Shown: positions 1 through 11,207, numbered from the stretch's first letter. The stretch is 64,000 nucleotides of DNA from Sanghuangporus weigelae (GCA_033182465.1 CP137318.1:4154001-4218000), one strand, 5' to 3'. Numbers and translations: made by a program. The notes: generated by a model not told the origin, from the sequence alone.

Positions 1-1666
1 TGCAAACCAGCAGAGTTCAAGGCGGCTGGATTAAATGCCTGTATTCAAGCTATAAGCAGCTTAGATCCACGGCTAGTTTTAAAGGTAGGGTTTACCTGCA
101 GGTGGCTCTTTATCTTCGCCATGCGCTTATCGGGCGGGAGCGTGCTCATCTCATGGATCTGTTGGTGAATCCTCTGATTCATTTTGCGCCGATAGAATTG
201 CCCCTCGATGATTTCAAGCACCTCAAAAGGTATTATTTCGGTCCTGTCGGTGTTCTCTCTGTATCTGTCCTTCTTTACAACGCGTATACCTGGGAACGTT
301 GGAAATCGTAGACGGTAGTTATGTGCGCGAAAGAAGAAGTCCTTGATCATAAACTTCATCAAAAAGAGAACGGAAGAAAATATGTCGTCAACCTACTGCA
401 ACTGTCGTTTCTGTCCCGTCTTCGAGGTTGAATTTTTCTTCTCCTGCCCTGGGAACAATGTCCTTGATCGTCCTTATACGCCCGACTTTCCCTCCTCTCG
501 TTTGTCTTACTCGAACTATCTTTAGGACCGACAGAAGTTTTGCGATGTTGTCTGTGCGTGAAAGGTCACGGCAATTTGAAAGCTCCAGAAGCCTTGTAGC
601 GACATTTATCAGATCACCGCTCTCATACCTATTTTCTCGGTCAGATTTGAAAACTCATAATAACAGAGATGAGACGCTCACATTATCGCTGAGCAGACAT
701 CCACGTTAAGAAGTAGGTGTTCTCGAGCAAGCCGAACGCTCCTATATCAATGTCAGAAAAGCTTCGGACAGGATTAAAACGGGAGGTCAACTCACGCGAA
801 GCATCCGCGGACGAACAATAAACCCATTGTTACAGATCGCTTGTCGGTCAGCGAATACATCGTGTTCCTTGTCGCAACTTTCCTGAATTCCCTGCATATT
901 AAAAGTTTCTTTCAGCAGGCGAGTTTTAGTTATGTGCACGACTACTTACGGTGGAGTTGAGTTATGCAGGAGTAAGTTCATGATCTGTTGAGCAGTCAAC
1001 GCGGAATCCGAGTGGTATTGATGAGTCACGAGAGAGTCGAAGTCCCTGCAACTCATTGAGTAAGGACTGTGGATGCAAGTCAGAAATAGATAATGTACTC
1101 TGGAGCAATGAAGCCGGCTTCCTTCAGCTCGATGTGGATGATCCCTCCGGCGGTGCCCTGGTAAGTTTCCCGTACCTCAAAGTGCAACTTCCAAACAATA
1201 TGAGTCCACTATCGGCGAGATCAATATTATTACACCTACATGTCCCTCTGAACCAAGATCCTTAGAAGTGTAGAGTCCCGCCTTCCCATCATAGACCACT
1301 TGACCAGGTTGGAAAGACTTTGGATAATCACGGACATATAGGTTCGTGATGATCTCTCTACGCCGCAGAACACCTTTGATCTCGTAGTTGCTTGGAATCG
1401 ATCTTATACCTGGATTTACCACTTATGAGGCCGAATTGACTCGTAGGGTAGGCTGCTTACTGTGGACTATAGACGAAGGTGAGCATACCAGTAGAGAGAG
1501 TTCATGAACGGAGTAGCTATGGCTCAAGTATGAGAAGCTTACCATGATAGTGATGAAACGCGAGTTCCTTTGTGATTGAGACTCGAAAACAGTTAGTAGC
1601 GGCAAGGTATACAGTGCCCTTGGAACCAGCAGTCTCTGGGCGGGAAGCGAGGGTGAAGACGGTCAT
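1..1666 (-). CDS. Argonaute-like protein, 5' part (runs off left edge)
   Basis: RNA-silencing effector that binds small guide RNAs. Nine exons are visible: 1543-1666, 1240-1421, 1099-1187, 1045-950, 891-796, 741-682, 628-397, 341-96 and 38-<1. All phases agree and give about 387 residues. The N domain holds GTVYLAATNCFRV and VYDGKAGLYT; linker 1 holds GCFASVRLAREHLLLNVDV; PAZ holds TTVADFFFRAHNYRLRFP; linker 2 holds IIPFEVLEIIEGQFYRRK. The MID and PIWI domains, and so the slicer residues, lie outside the window. The start is the ATG at 1666, shortly before the first conserved block; a longer N-terminus from an upstream exon is possible. Introns are 52-57 nt except the first (121 nt). No sign of decay in the visible part. 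Family assignment is confident; which Argonaute paralogue it is cannot be told. Confidence 0.9.
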
Positions 1667-2235
1667 GGAAAGAGAGAGAGAGACTGAAGCGAGCGAAGAT
1701 GGAAAAGACAGGCGTGAGCGCAGCAAAGCTTCTGTGATTCGAGTGAGTTGTAGAAGTACGCAGCAATGGCGCAGTAGTCACGCCAGGAAAGAGAAGGCGT
1801 GAAGAGGTGCAAACTTCAACAAACAACAAGCATTAAAATTCCCACTGTCAGTAGATTATGCTCTCGCCGTGAGAGTGAAAAAAAGAGAAAGCTTTAGCGC
1901 ACCACACTTTTGTGTGGTAGAGTCAAAGCACAGACCGGAACCGAGAAGCGTCCAAATGAGTAAATACGCGCCCGTACGCATGACGTAATCCCGAAGCATC
2001 GCTTTGAAAGGATAAATGTTCCCAGGAAGGATAAAAGTAAGGATCTAACAGAGAACAACGTTTATTCGTGAATAATTTGAACGTTAGATTGCTAGGTGAA
2101 AATCTCGCTAACTCAATCAAGCTCATCTACATTGATCATTTTCATAACAAGAAAAACTAAAGCGATACTGGAACCGGGTCCATCCATGCGTCACTATCCC
2201 GCACTACTCCAGGAGCACAATTTTGGACGATTCCT
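1667..2235. other. Intergenic, 5' of Argonaute and 3' of p23
   Basis: The interval holds the presumed promoter and leader of the minus-strand Argonaute gene and the 3' end of the p23 transcript. A purine-rich run (GAGAGAGAGAC) lies near 1671-1683, just upstream of the Argonaute ATG. I see no further gene. Confidence 0.4.
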
Positions 2236-3224
2236 CTACGAACTTCCGGAAGGACCAGCCTGGTTTTCAGGAACTTCAGCATCCTCGAGCGGTGGCGGGC
2301 CATCATCATCGGAGCCCGAGTCGGAGTCAGCGGGATCGACGCCCTGGGGACCTGCGCCGCCCTTGTTCGCATTGATGTCCGCCATCATCTAGAAAAGATG
2401 AAAATCAGCATCCAAATACGCTTTGAGGTCGAAAACATCGGAAAGGATACCTTTTCGAAGTCCATCCCACCAGTACCCATACCACCCATTCCAGGCATTC
2501 CGCCCATTCCAGGCATTCCACCCATTCCAGGCATACCGCCCATTCCAGGCATTCCACCCATTCCAGGCATTCCACCCGCACCACCAAAGTCCATGCCATC
2601 CATACCGCCGACGTCATCATCAAGCGCAGCACCAGATTCATCCTGCTCGTCTTCATCGACCCATTTGCTAAAGTCAGTCTTGACGAACGGGACCCTCTTA
2701 TCCTCTGTCAGACGTGGCCAATATTCAAGTTTGAGTTCTTTCTTAAACAACTTCAGAATGAGCGAACGGGTCGTGAGATGTTGAGTCGATTTCGATTTCT
2801 ATAAACCGTCGTCGATCGTCAGTACGAGATTCCACTCTTTAAGTATCTATGCACGTACTTCGGCGTCGATCTCGCCAAAGAGCTTGAGATTGAACTTATA
2901 CTCCTTTTCCTCAGGACTGATAGAACGTGTCAGCATATATGCCAAAGAAATCAAAGAACGTCGAGACAAACCTCCCAGTTTTCGTCTCGAACGAAATTTC
3001 CTTGGATTGAATATCTAGCTTGAGCGTCGATGGATTGATTTCTGGAAGGTTGATCGTCAAGTAAATGACATTCTGAACAAGAGGCGCCCAGCCCGAACAC
3101 AAGACAGCAGCGAGAAAGTCAGCCATAATTCAATATATTATTTCTCTCAGAAACAAATACGAACCGTTTCAGCGTCCGAATCAGAGCTACGCTGAGCCCA
3201 TAAGATTTCAGGATGTAACGACAT
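2236..3224 (-). CDS. Hsp90 co-chaperone p23 (Sba1/Wos2 family)
   Basis: Binds the ATP-bound, closed Hsp90 dimer and slows its ATPase during client maturation; cytosolic and nuclear. Exons 3165-3224, 2972-3072, 2859-2916, 2451-2798 and 2236-2388 add up to 239 residues in frame. The protein opens with HPEILWAQRSS and continues NVIYLTINLPEINPSTLKL, the CS fold typical of p23 (about residues 4-110). The Hsp90-contact signature follows as EYWPRL...FVKTDFSKWVDEDEQ. After it comes a Gly-Met repeat (GGMPGM units), then MMADINANKGG and an acidic tail ending DDDGPPPLEDAEVPE, as in fungal homologues. The start is the ATG directly before HPEILWAQR. Its 5' end faces the hydrolase gene on the other strand, with 285 bp between the proposed start codons. 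Confidence 0.96.
2485..2574 (-). repeat. Five 18-bp tandem units inside p23
   Basis: Five near-identical 18-bp units lie back to back in exon 4 and encode the (GMPGMG)n stretch on the minus strand. The unit is a multiple of three, so changes in copy number would stay in frame. p23 homologues commonly carry Gly/Met-rich sequence here; the exact copy number is likely variable between strains (inference). Confidence 0.85.
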
Positions 3225-3509
3225 TTTTGAAGTCTAGAAGATGGCGGTGAAAGAGGAAGAACGTCGCAGAATCTCAGAGACAGATCTGCGACTCGAAGGC
3301 CCCGCATTTGTGCACGCGCCAGCACTTGAGGGCCGGTCTGGGCGTCAACCCTTCCGTCACGTGCAAACATTCTGGGTATTTCTTGAAATTTCTACCATTT
3401 ACCTGTTTCAGCCAACTTCACAAGTTTGGATTGGCTAGAACGACAACATGATGAAAGGATCAAGCATAACAATCAGGACAAGGCGGTTGATCAATATGGT
3501 GATGATGCG

Positions 3510-4970
3510 ATGCATGTAGCCGTTTCTCATTTTCTTCAGCTGATTCTGACTGAGCGGTCTGATTTCAGTCCAACTTACGGAGGACGAGCGTCTAATGGTG
3601 CAAGACACCGAGTAAACTTGCTAACAACGACAAAAAAAATATTGAATATACCACAGTTCCACAAGACCTCAAATTTAATCGTTTCAAGCGGCGTACTTTC
3701 CCTCGCACCATCATCAGAGGCTCCTTCTCTCTCGCTTCTTTTCTCCCTTCTACTTGGTCTCCCGATCGCATTATGGTCGTACAAGGTTTGGCTTTCTTTA
3801 CTGAATTACAACCATTCCAATTCTAATGTGTGTATCTGCAGTGCTTGATGATGGTGCTCTTCCAGAGGAAGATCATTTACATGGGTTCGTCTCATGAGTC
3901 ATGGGAGTTCCTCCCAACCGATGGACATTGACTGGATTATGCTGTAGGATACATACCACCCGGAAGTCGCCAGGAGAAGCTCTCGGACATCCCGAATTTA
4001 TCAACCCTTCGGCGGACATACTACCTGGAAGAGACTCGAATCCAGTCTTCTGATAAAACCAATCTATCCGCTCTAGTCATGAGCAAGAAGAACACAGCAG
4101 AACCAGATTGTGTCGTTCTGTATTTACAAGGTGACTTCAGTAACTCCCCAAACTCACCTTCATTTGACCACCCGTTTGACCGCTGTAGGGAACGCAGGGA
4201 ATCCCTTGCACCGCATACCAGTTTTCACTTCTCTCCTCTCTTCTACCAAGCAAATCAATCCAGTCATACTCGCTCCAGCTCCACGCTCCTACTGGTCTTC
4301 CACGAGTCGCACTCCGACACAAAAAGGACTCCTCGCAGACTATGCGTCCGCACTGCACTACGCGATGAAGCGATGGCCTGGAAGACCAATTGTGTTGTAT
4401 GGGCATTCATTAGGTGGAGCCGTCGCTGTATGCCTTCTCGCTTCTTTGAATTCCCACCTCCGTAAAGAGCAGGATTATCAAGAAGTAAGGAGCGCTCTAC
4501 GAGGGACGATTCTTGAAAACCCGTTCTCTTCAATACCCGACATGGTCCGCGCGCTCTATCCTCAAGCCTGGCTACCTTACCATTATCTCGCCCCTCTAGC
4601 ATGGGATAAATGGGATGCTCTAAGTGCGATGCGTGATTCTGCTCGTGTATCTGCTTCCTCGTCTGAGGGTAGCTCCTCTCTTCGTGCGGAGGCTGGTGAT
4701 TCAATGCATCTTAGTATTCTCCCTGAGCTTGCGAGGAACATGCTAGTTCTAGTGAGCTCGCATGACGAAGTCGTTCCTCCTTCCATGGGTCGCGCGATTT
4801 TTGATGCTCAGCCTTCAGGTGCGAGAAAGGCCAGGGATGGTGGGCACGAGGAGGATCTCTCGAGATTGGTTGAGATTGATGGTGCACTACATGAGGATGC
4901 TTGGCGTCAGCTACAGTGGAGGAAAGAAATAGGTCGCTATTTGAAAGATGTTGTACACATGGGAAGATGA
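3510..4970 (+). CDS. Membrane-anchored alpha/beta hydrolase (BEM46/ABHD12-13-like)
   Basis: Serine hydrolase of the alpha/beta fold; substrate not known, possibly a lipid. Exons 3510-3785, 3842-3884, 3948-4130 and 4189-4970 join in frame to 427 residues. A hydrophobic segment (LSLLFSLLLGLPIALW, about residues 70-85) looks like a signal anchor and is followed by QRKIIYMGYIPPGSR, the usual lead into this family. The oxyanion motif is QGNAGNPLHR, the nucleophile elbow is YGHSLGG (about residue 238), an acid is in SSHDEVVPP (about 356) and a candidate His is in GALHED (about 400). The 5' end is the weak point: the ATG at 3510 gives about 60 residues with no family resemblance, and an undetected upstream intron could place the start nearer 3.69 kb. 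From the anchor onward the model is solid. Confidence 0.85.
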
Positions 4971-5220
4971 TAGCAGTAATACAGTATAAACATCGGCCTA
5001 TCCATTCTCGCCGTTCGATGTGTGTAATATACTCTTCTTTCTAGCGCTTGACGTATCGATTCGCAGCTACTTCCGATTCCAATTCATAATGTTGAATGAA
5101 AGCGTGTTTAGGTTAGCCAAATCCGGCACAATCCACAACCCTCTGATAAACCAATAAAATGAAGGAAATTAGTGTACATGAGTGTTGCTAGTGCTGCTGC
5201 TTGTAGATGTAATCGGCATT

Positions 5221-8075
5221 CTAGACTATGGCTGCTTCTCCGCAAACCTTCGACCACAACTCTGTTAATAGCTGACTAGCTGGTGGAGGTGCTTTGTCTA
5301 TGGAAGGTTGATCGGAGCGGGAACGCTTCGTATCATCACCTCGTCCATCCTCCTGCTCTTCCTCGAGCTGACGTTTGCGCTTCATCGCAAGGAAATGCAG
5401 GTATTCCAAACTATGTCGCGGAGCGACGGGTCGTGGAATATCGACAGGAGGGCCTGAGAACCAAAGAACCTCGTTCGTTTCGGGATCTCGGTCAAAGTGC
5501 CGAGCTAACGTTGAATCAGCACTCTGGTCAAACGCCAAGGAAGTCCAGTTTGACAAACCTGTTTCTGCCGGAAGTCTTGCAGTAAATGCATTCGCAAGAA
5601 TGGATGGACCACCAGCAGCCGCAATGACTCCACGATCTCTCGGTGCCGCTTGTGGTGCCACGGTTGTGTTCGCATTGGGAACAGGCTGCTGCGCATTATG
5701 CGTAGTAGTATAGTTAGATGTCTCTGAATGAGTAGCCAGCTGATGAGCGGCCGGTTGAACGGCGAACGTTGAAGTCGAGTGAGCGAGCCGGCTAGGTCCT
5801 GGCCCTGGTGTACTCGCCGTCACGCCCGGCCTGCTAACAACCACACCTGACTTGCTAAGAGCCGCGCCCGACTTGCGAGGACGTTTACGTCCAGTCCCAC
5901 CACCTTCGATTTTCTCCCCGTCTGTACGCTCAACCGCGTCACCAACTCCTCCTGGGAGGCGGCCACCTCGTCTGCCTTTTACGTTTGACTGAGGGAAGAA
6001 CGGACTGGTGAGACGTCGAGGTGCAACTGGTCGCTCGAATTCGTAGATATTCATCCATTCAGGTTTTTTCCGAACCTCTTCTGGTACGCAGCTTGCCCAG
6101 TTCTTTATTCTCACGAAGACGCGCTCTCGATCATTATACCGGCTATCGCAAACGTAGAGAGGCCAACCAGGCCACCAGAATGGAGCTCGGGGTCTCCCAC
6201 GAAGATGTCGAGCCGTGAACTGTACAGCGATTCTCTCAATGACGTCCTCAAGTGGGTGGTCCGCAAAATGACTTGTCTTGAAGATTTCGCCCTCCCAGAA
6301 CTCGCGGTTGATAGGATGATATGTTTGTTCGGGTCTGTAATACCAGCACGCAGTGATTCCGGGACGTCCGGCCTTTGATGGCTCATCACTGACCCAGCAC
6401 CTAAACACTTGAGCAACGATAGGCCGATTTGGGTCATCAGGATTCGCAAGGTGAACCCAATCAGCCAAACGGATCGACCAGCCCTTGTAATTGACTTCAT
6501 CGACAAAGTGCCGATCTTTTGAAGAGATGCGAAACGTTGTTACGCCAGGAACCTGGTCACCATCCGCAGCGCCTTGTCCATGTGCGGGTCGGGCCGTTCC
6601 TGGTCCAGCACGGATTGAAGAAAAGTTTGTTTGAGATGTATAAGGAGGTCCGGGGGGAGAATTAGGACTTGTAAGAGCTTGGTATAATCGCTACGACCAG
6701 TCAATATAACTATACTTGACAAGAAATAGCTCGTACCTGAAGCAGAAGAACGTCCCCATATTGATCACTCCCAGTATCGTACCACCGTCTTCCCTTTTCA
6801 AAGAGACGCATCATATCGAGATCAAATTCTTTGCACGACGCATATTCCTTAGCACGCGCTTTTGACTAAATAAGGGAGAAGATAAGTCTGTGTTGGCAGA
6901 TGGCACGGAATAAACGAACTTCAATAAGTTTGAGAGAAAGTGGAGTCTAAAGACTGGTCAGCCTGAATCCAAGGATCTAAGGGAACTCGGAGACGCACGC
7001 TAAACGAAAGGTTCTTTATAGCAATGTCTTCCGGAATAGCATCCAAGGAAGCAGCAACACGGGTGTTGCTCACGATATCTTTATGGCTTCTAATGGCATG
7101 TACGAGCTCGGCACATCGGTCCTATGTTCGTAATTAGTGGGATTTCTACCTGCAGAACTACGAAACCACGTACAAGATCTATACCCTCCAGCCATCCTTT
7201 ATCTCCATAGCCTTCCCATCGAGGCAAAGCACGCTCGAGTTGCCATACGATGTCATCGCTCTCCGCATCCCGCGTCACAGTAGACATAGGCCCTGAATAT
7301 CCGTAGTTCTCTGCCTCCCCTTCGTTATCTGAAGGACCTCCACCAACGTCTACATCCATATCCATGTCTTGGGATTGGGAATGAGCAAGAGCAGAAGTAG
7401 AAATCGGTGCGGACACCGCTGTAGCAGCAGACGATACGGTAGTTATGGTTGGTGGGACAGGGGTGGAGGAACTCTTAGTTGGTTTCGATATGTTACTAGT
7501 CTTCGTCGCCGAGGTACTCGGCTGGGCCCTCGACGATGATGTTGTAGACTGTGCTGCCTTTGACGATAATTTCTGCGGAGACGACTCAGGGGGCGCTTCA
7601 GGTGGTGTTGGCAAGGCGGAGCGCTTTTTCCATTCACTTTCCATCAAATCCTGACATCACAGAGGATCAGCCCGAATACAAAGGTGCAAATTTGGCGAGG
7701 TCTCACTTTCAGGAAGATCGCATCCTTTGATATCTGGCTCCCGTCTTCGTTATAATACAGGGCATTCAGAAACACGAGACTGAGATCCTCGTAGACATGA
7801 AGCGCGTTGTTATAACCCTTCTTGTCGCTTCTTCCCAGCTTGAACTTGATACCATCGATACAGCGAGGTTCTGTTATAATCTAAATCGGCGCTGTCAGTG
7901 AAGTCTGAGGACAGGTGCACTTGCTTACCTCGTAGTATTCCGACCAAGCATCACGGTCTGGTAGTTCAAGGAACATGTCTGCCAGCCGCCGTCTCGCCTT
8001 GTTTCCGGCGGTCACAGAAGTCAAAACGGCGATGACCTCTTCAATTGCTTTCTTTTGCGCCTCATTTATCGCCAT
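5221..8075 (-). CDS. RSC1/RSC2-type chromatin remodelling subunit (two bromodomains plus BAH)
   Basis: Subunit of an RSC/SWI-SNF-type nucleosome remodeller that reads acetylated histones. Exons 7929-8075, 7707-7880, 7150-7650, 6999-7121, 6920-6946, 6737-6865 and 5221-6690 add up exactly to 856 residues. Bromodomain 1 (about 10-110) shows MFLELPDRDAWSEYYE and LALYYNEDGS-like spacing (NALYYNEDGSQ). A Ser/Thr-rich linker follows. Bromodomain 2 (about 275-372) has PLSLKLIE...EFDLDMMRLFEKGRRWYDTGS...LLLQRLYQ. The BAH domain (about 428-550) carries VDEVNYKGWSIRLADWVHL, AQVFRCW, WYYRPEQTYH and WEGEIFKT. The tail is basic and low complexity, with GRKRPRKSG resembling an AT-hook region. Exon 5 is only 27 nt. 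The gene converges with the hydrolase and diverges from APC11. Confidence 0.95.
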
Positions 8076-8295
8076 TATCGTATAGGTTCAATGTGAGTCG
8101 GCCAGAAAGGTTCATTTTCCAGTCGCGTTAAGTTCCACACGTGACTCAGTATATGCCGATCAATATTATTTTTTTTGGGAGAAAGATTACGCAAGCCCCG
8201 GAAAAGTGATGTAACGCGTCATTCATGAAGAACGTCACGCCTTCACGTTCTTACGCGCCTCGATTTCGAACCATCACGGTGGGCGCATTCATTTC

Positions 8296-8775
8296 ATGAA
8301 AGTTCATACCAAACGTTGGCACGCAATCGCTCAATGGAGATGGGATACGGGTGTGCGGGACTCGGATGCAGATGAAGACGGTGATGGTGATGTATGCGGC
8401 ATATGTCGAGTGCCGTACGAAGGGTGTTGCCCAGCATGCAAAATGCCTGGTGATGATTGTCCATTAAGTATGTCCTAATTTTCTCTCTACGAAAAACTTC
8501 TCATTACGTACCGATGATGCTACAGTATGGGGAGAGTGTACTCATGTATTCCATATGCATTGTCTTTTGAAGTGGATTGGAACGGCAGCGTCGAAGCAAC
8601 AATGTCCAATGGATAGGCGACCATGGGGTAATAAACTGTTATTTAGCTTTTCTGAGGCTTCTATTAACGACCGATCTGCGCAGTGACAGCAGAGCGCAAG
8701 GTTGCCGAGTCCACCGAAGGTTCGACTCAAGAAACTCCGGGAGCACGTCTAACCTCTCGGCAACCACATGCTTGA
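8296..8775 (+). CDS. APC11: Anaphase-promoting complex RING-H2 subunit APC11
   Basis: Catalytic RING subunit of the APC/C E3 ligase; it recruits the ubiquitin-charged E2 for cyclin and securin degradation. Exons 8296-8467, 8526-8627 and 8684-8775 give 121 residues. It opens MKVHTKRWHAIAQWRWD, the usual APC11 start, and keeps the zinc ligands: CGICR, GCCPACKMPGDDCP, WGECTHVFHMHCLLKW and QQCPMDRRPW. Relative to typical APC11 it has a short acidic Asp-rich insert before the first Cys pair and an extra tail of roughly 25 residues after the last Cys pair (AERKVAESTEGSTQETPG). The ATG lies 220 bp from the divergent RSC start. Because of its introns the first exon alone looks like a 60-residue orphan frame. 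Confidence 0.97.
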
Positions 8776-8925
8776 CAATAACCTTGGTCACCGCAAACTT
8801 CCAGTCGATCTTCTTACTGTCTTCTTGCTGTGTACATCATTCACATTGGATACCAACGCGATATGTCAGACGAATTAATAGTATTACCCGGATTTACGGC
8901 CTGGCTTGGCAATAGGGTGCGCTCA

Positions 8926-9600
8926 TTACAAAAGCGACCTTATTCCAACCTCTCCGATAACTTGATGTTCCAAAAAACCGACCGTCTTCCAGCTCTCCAA
9001 CCACCCGTCCACATCCTCTTCTCCAATTTGCGGTAACAACGGATCTCGTAGTGTGCGTGATGCTGCAACGGCCTTCTCGCACCTCACGAGAGGCGTACAG
9101 GCTGTCGTCGTATCCGGACGGAGAGGTTTACCCCGACAACTGCCTTGAACCCTCCAAAAGAATCCAAGCATTCGTGCAGCGGGATTATTCTCAAATGTCT
9201 GCCTCAAGAGCATCCGTGAGGGTTTTCCGTCAAGTTTGGGGACTACGGCAATGACGTCATCATACGACTGCTGCAATGCTTTCATCCAGTCATCGATGTG
9301 CACAACAGGGAGGCATAATTTCCGAGCAAATATCGCGATAAGAGCTGTCTCTGGAATTGGCCTTGGATTCACGAGATGCACGTAACGCTCTGTTGTTTCT
9401 AACATATCTAGCAATGCCCTTGCTTTGATGTGTGTCCTGTTCCATGAAAATATCTGTAGGTAAATCGTCAAACTCTCACCCTTGTCGCTGTTACAAATCA
9501 ACCTACCCCTGGTACAACCGGAAGCATCTTAAGAAACATGCTCGATTTAATCAGGATGGGGAACCAGTCTTTCTCGTTCCAATATCCTCCGGGCCCGCCT
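8926..9600 (-). pseudogene. 5'-truncated copy of the thioester-reductase gene
   Basis: C-terminal part of a paralogue of the reductase at 11208-12764. Two exons remain: about 9600-9507 (GGPGGYWNEKDW...LPVVPG) and 9453-8926 (FSWNRTHIKARALLDML... to the stop). The splice site lies at the same codon as in the full copy (LPNVPG then SSWNRSH), and the last exon is an open frame of 176 codons including the stop, ending VGIRSLL like PYKSLL in the full copy. Sequence similarity stops abruptly at about 9600, just before the conserved GGPGGYW block, so the NAD(P)-binding half and catalytic Tyr-Lys are absent. It converges with APC11, about 150 bp away. Most likely a non-functional remnant of duplication. 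Confidence 0.8.
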
Positions 9601-9948
9601 TGGGCAAATGAGCACAATTTATATGCTTTTTGTGTATTTTTCCGCGGATTTTTTCAGAATTTAGGGCAAATTTGGCTGCTTTGCGACTTTGGAGGTATGA
9701 GGCCGAAATTTGGATAATTTGATCGGGAAACTCGATTGTATGCGGCAGAACCGGACAATTTAGGCCCGTCAGGGCCCAAAAAATCCAGATAAGACGATGC
9801 TCACCGGACTCATGATATTATCAGGGGTTCTCAAACGACTCGTCAAATGCGTATTCGAACAAGAATGGCAGTCTAATTCCCCAAAGTCCAACTGGTGTTT
9901 CAGCCTGGGATCAGGAAATTATGTAAAGCGAGCTAATGACCTCTAGCA

Positions 9949-10138
9949 GTCCCCCTCAAAATCCCTACAGATGCCTCTGCCATGATCCGGATAAGAATCG
10001 ACCCAAATTTTTTCCAAAAAATGCTCCAAATTATCTGGAACACTTGAATCTGACTTCAGAAAACGTGGGAAAGTCTTCGAACTCTGGATAAAATAGTCGA
10101 TTTTGAGCAGAGGCACCTGTAGGGATTGTCGGGGGACC
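9949..10138. repeat. Imperfect inverted repeat, possible non-autonomous element
   Basis: Arms of about 31-32 nt: 9949-9980 reads GTCCCCCTCAAAATCCCTAC then AGATGCCTCTGC, and 10108-10138 is close to its reverse complement (GCAGAGGCACCTGTAGGGAT then TGTCGGGGGAC). About 127 bp lie between. The left arm and the adjoining ATCCGGATAA plus a T-run/A-run also occur, diverged, in reverse orientation near 26.34-26.40 kb. That suggests a dispersed element family rather than a chance hairpin. No transposase frame is present and target-site duplications are not clear. Confidence 0.6.
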
Positions 10139-10713
10139 TCCTCTAACGGCACTTTCACTTTTCAGCTCTTTTCTATCAGTTACTATCAATCATGCTTCGT
10201 GGATTCGACGATGATCCGCAAAACGGATGGAAGGGTCTCGCATATTGTTTATCCGTCGCCTCCTGACTGTATTCTGTACATGGTAAGTGCAGAGTTCGGA
10301 AGACTCTCGTTTCTTCCGTAAGTCGCGACGCGCAGCGAATAGCCTTCCATGGCCGCGATAGAATTCACCTTTTCTAGCTTGAGCCTTCCCCTTTACCAAG
10401 CAAGATTTCTGAGATATCCGTTACTGTAGGATTCTTCATTCGCTTGGCCTACATCGATATCCGAAGGAGATTATTCTACTTATGAGGATTGCGCCGAAGT
10501 GCTGCAAGAGAGGGAAGTTCGGAAAGTCTGATGGGAGCCTCATTCAGTTTGAACGCCAATATCCTTTCAATCAATCGAAAACTACCTCAATCAAATGGTG
10601 TTGAAGAGGGTCGAAACCTCAAGATTGTTTGTGGAACGGATAACTGCATTGGTTCTCTTACCGTCAAATTCCAAGGGGGAAGCGAGACGAGAACGTAAAA
10701 TTAGTCGATTGTA

Positions 10714-10835
10714 GGCTGCGTTCGGTGCCAGTCGCGGCCTCTAAGGCAACGCGGATCTTCTGCAAAAAAGATGGCTCTTGGCAAAATCCAAAAGCCGCGC
10801 GTCCTTCGAGGCCGCGACTGGCACCGAACGCAGCC
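10714..10835. mobile_element. 122-bp MITE with 28-bp perfect terminal inverted repeats
   Basis: Left end GGCTGCGTTCGGTGCCAGTC plus GCGGCCTC at 10714-10741 is the exact reverse complement of the right end, 10808-10835; the match resumes after one mismatch. The interior is non-coding. The flanking trinucleotides are GTA on the left and TTA on the right, which could be a diverged TWA duplication as made by PIF/Harbinger elements, but this is only suggestive. It is a plain non-autonomous DNA transposon and would fold into a long hairpin if transcribed. Confidence 0.85.
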
Positions 10836-11207
10836 TTAGCGACTCTTAGCGAGTTCTGACCTGTTCTGACAGAACCGCCAATTGCGCTCCTGGAGATTGG
10901 TTCCGTGATCCTCGATCCTTTGGCTCGTCTTACTTGAGTCAACTTGCTGGACATGAAGACTTGTTGCGCGATTCGCTCTTTGGACAATGAGTGATGACGA
11001 GCGCACAAAGGAGTGACGTTTCTGTACGTTACGATGATCACTCGTGCTCTCATGTACTCTGATAGAAGCCTCCGCGTGAAATGTTCGTACAATGTCGGAA
11101 CCCCTGATAACTTGAGCGCTTGGGAGTCGGCGCTCAGTCTAAACTGATAAGCTCAAAAATCTTACGCTTGCACAGACGGAAGTTACTTCGAAGCCAGTAT
11201 ATATTAA

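Larger units (their letters stand above)
9601..11207. other. Gene-poor interval between the reductase copies
   Basis: No supported gene. It holds AT-rich sequence next to the truncation point (9601-9750), an imperfect inverted repeat (9949-10138) and a small MITE (10714-10835). The minus-strand open frame at 10664-11092 runs straight through the MITE and shows no family features. The plus-strand frame at 10489-10698 is likewise unrecognised. Confidence 0.5.

Noticed and set aside
2398-2784. Plus-strand Pro-Ile-Pro-Gly repeat frame opposite p23
   Set aside because: It is the antisense of the Gly-Met repeat in the well-supported p23 gene.
3241-3438. Plus-strand frame starting ATGGCGGTG between p23 and the hydrolase
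   Set aside because: It lies in the shared upstream region of the two genes, has no family motif and does not splice into the hydrolase frame.
10664-11092. 142-codon minus-strand frame
   Set aside because: It reads through the MITE including its terminal repeats; the remainder has no recognisable domain.
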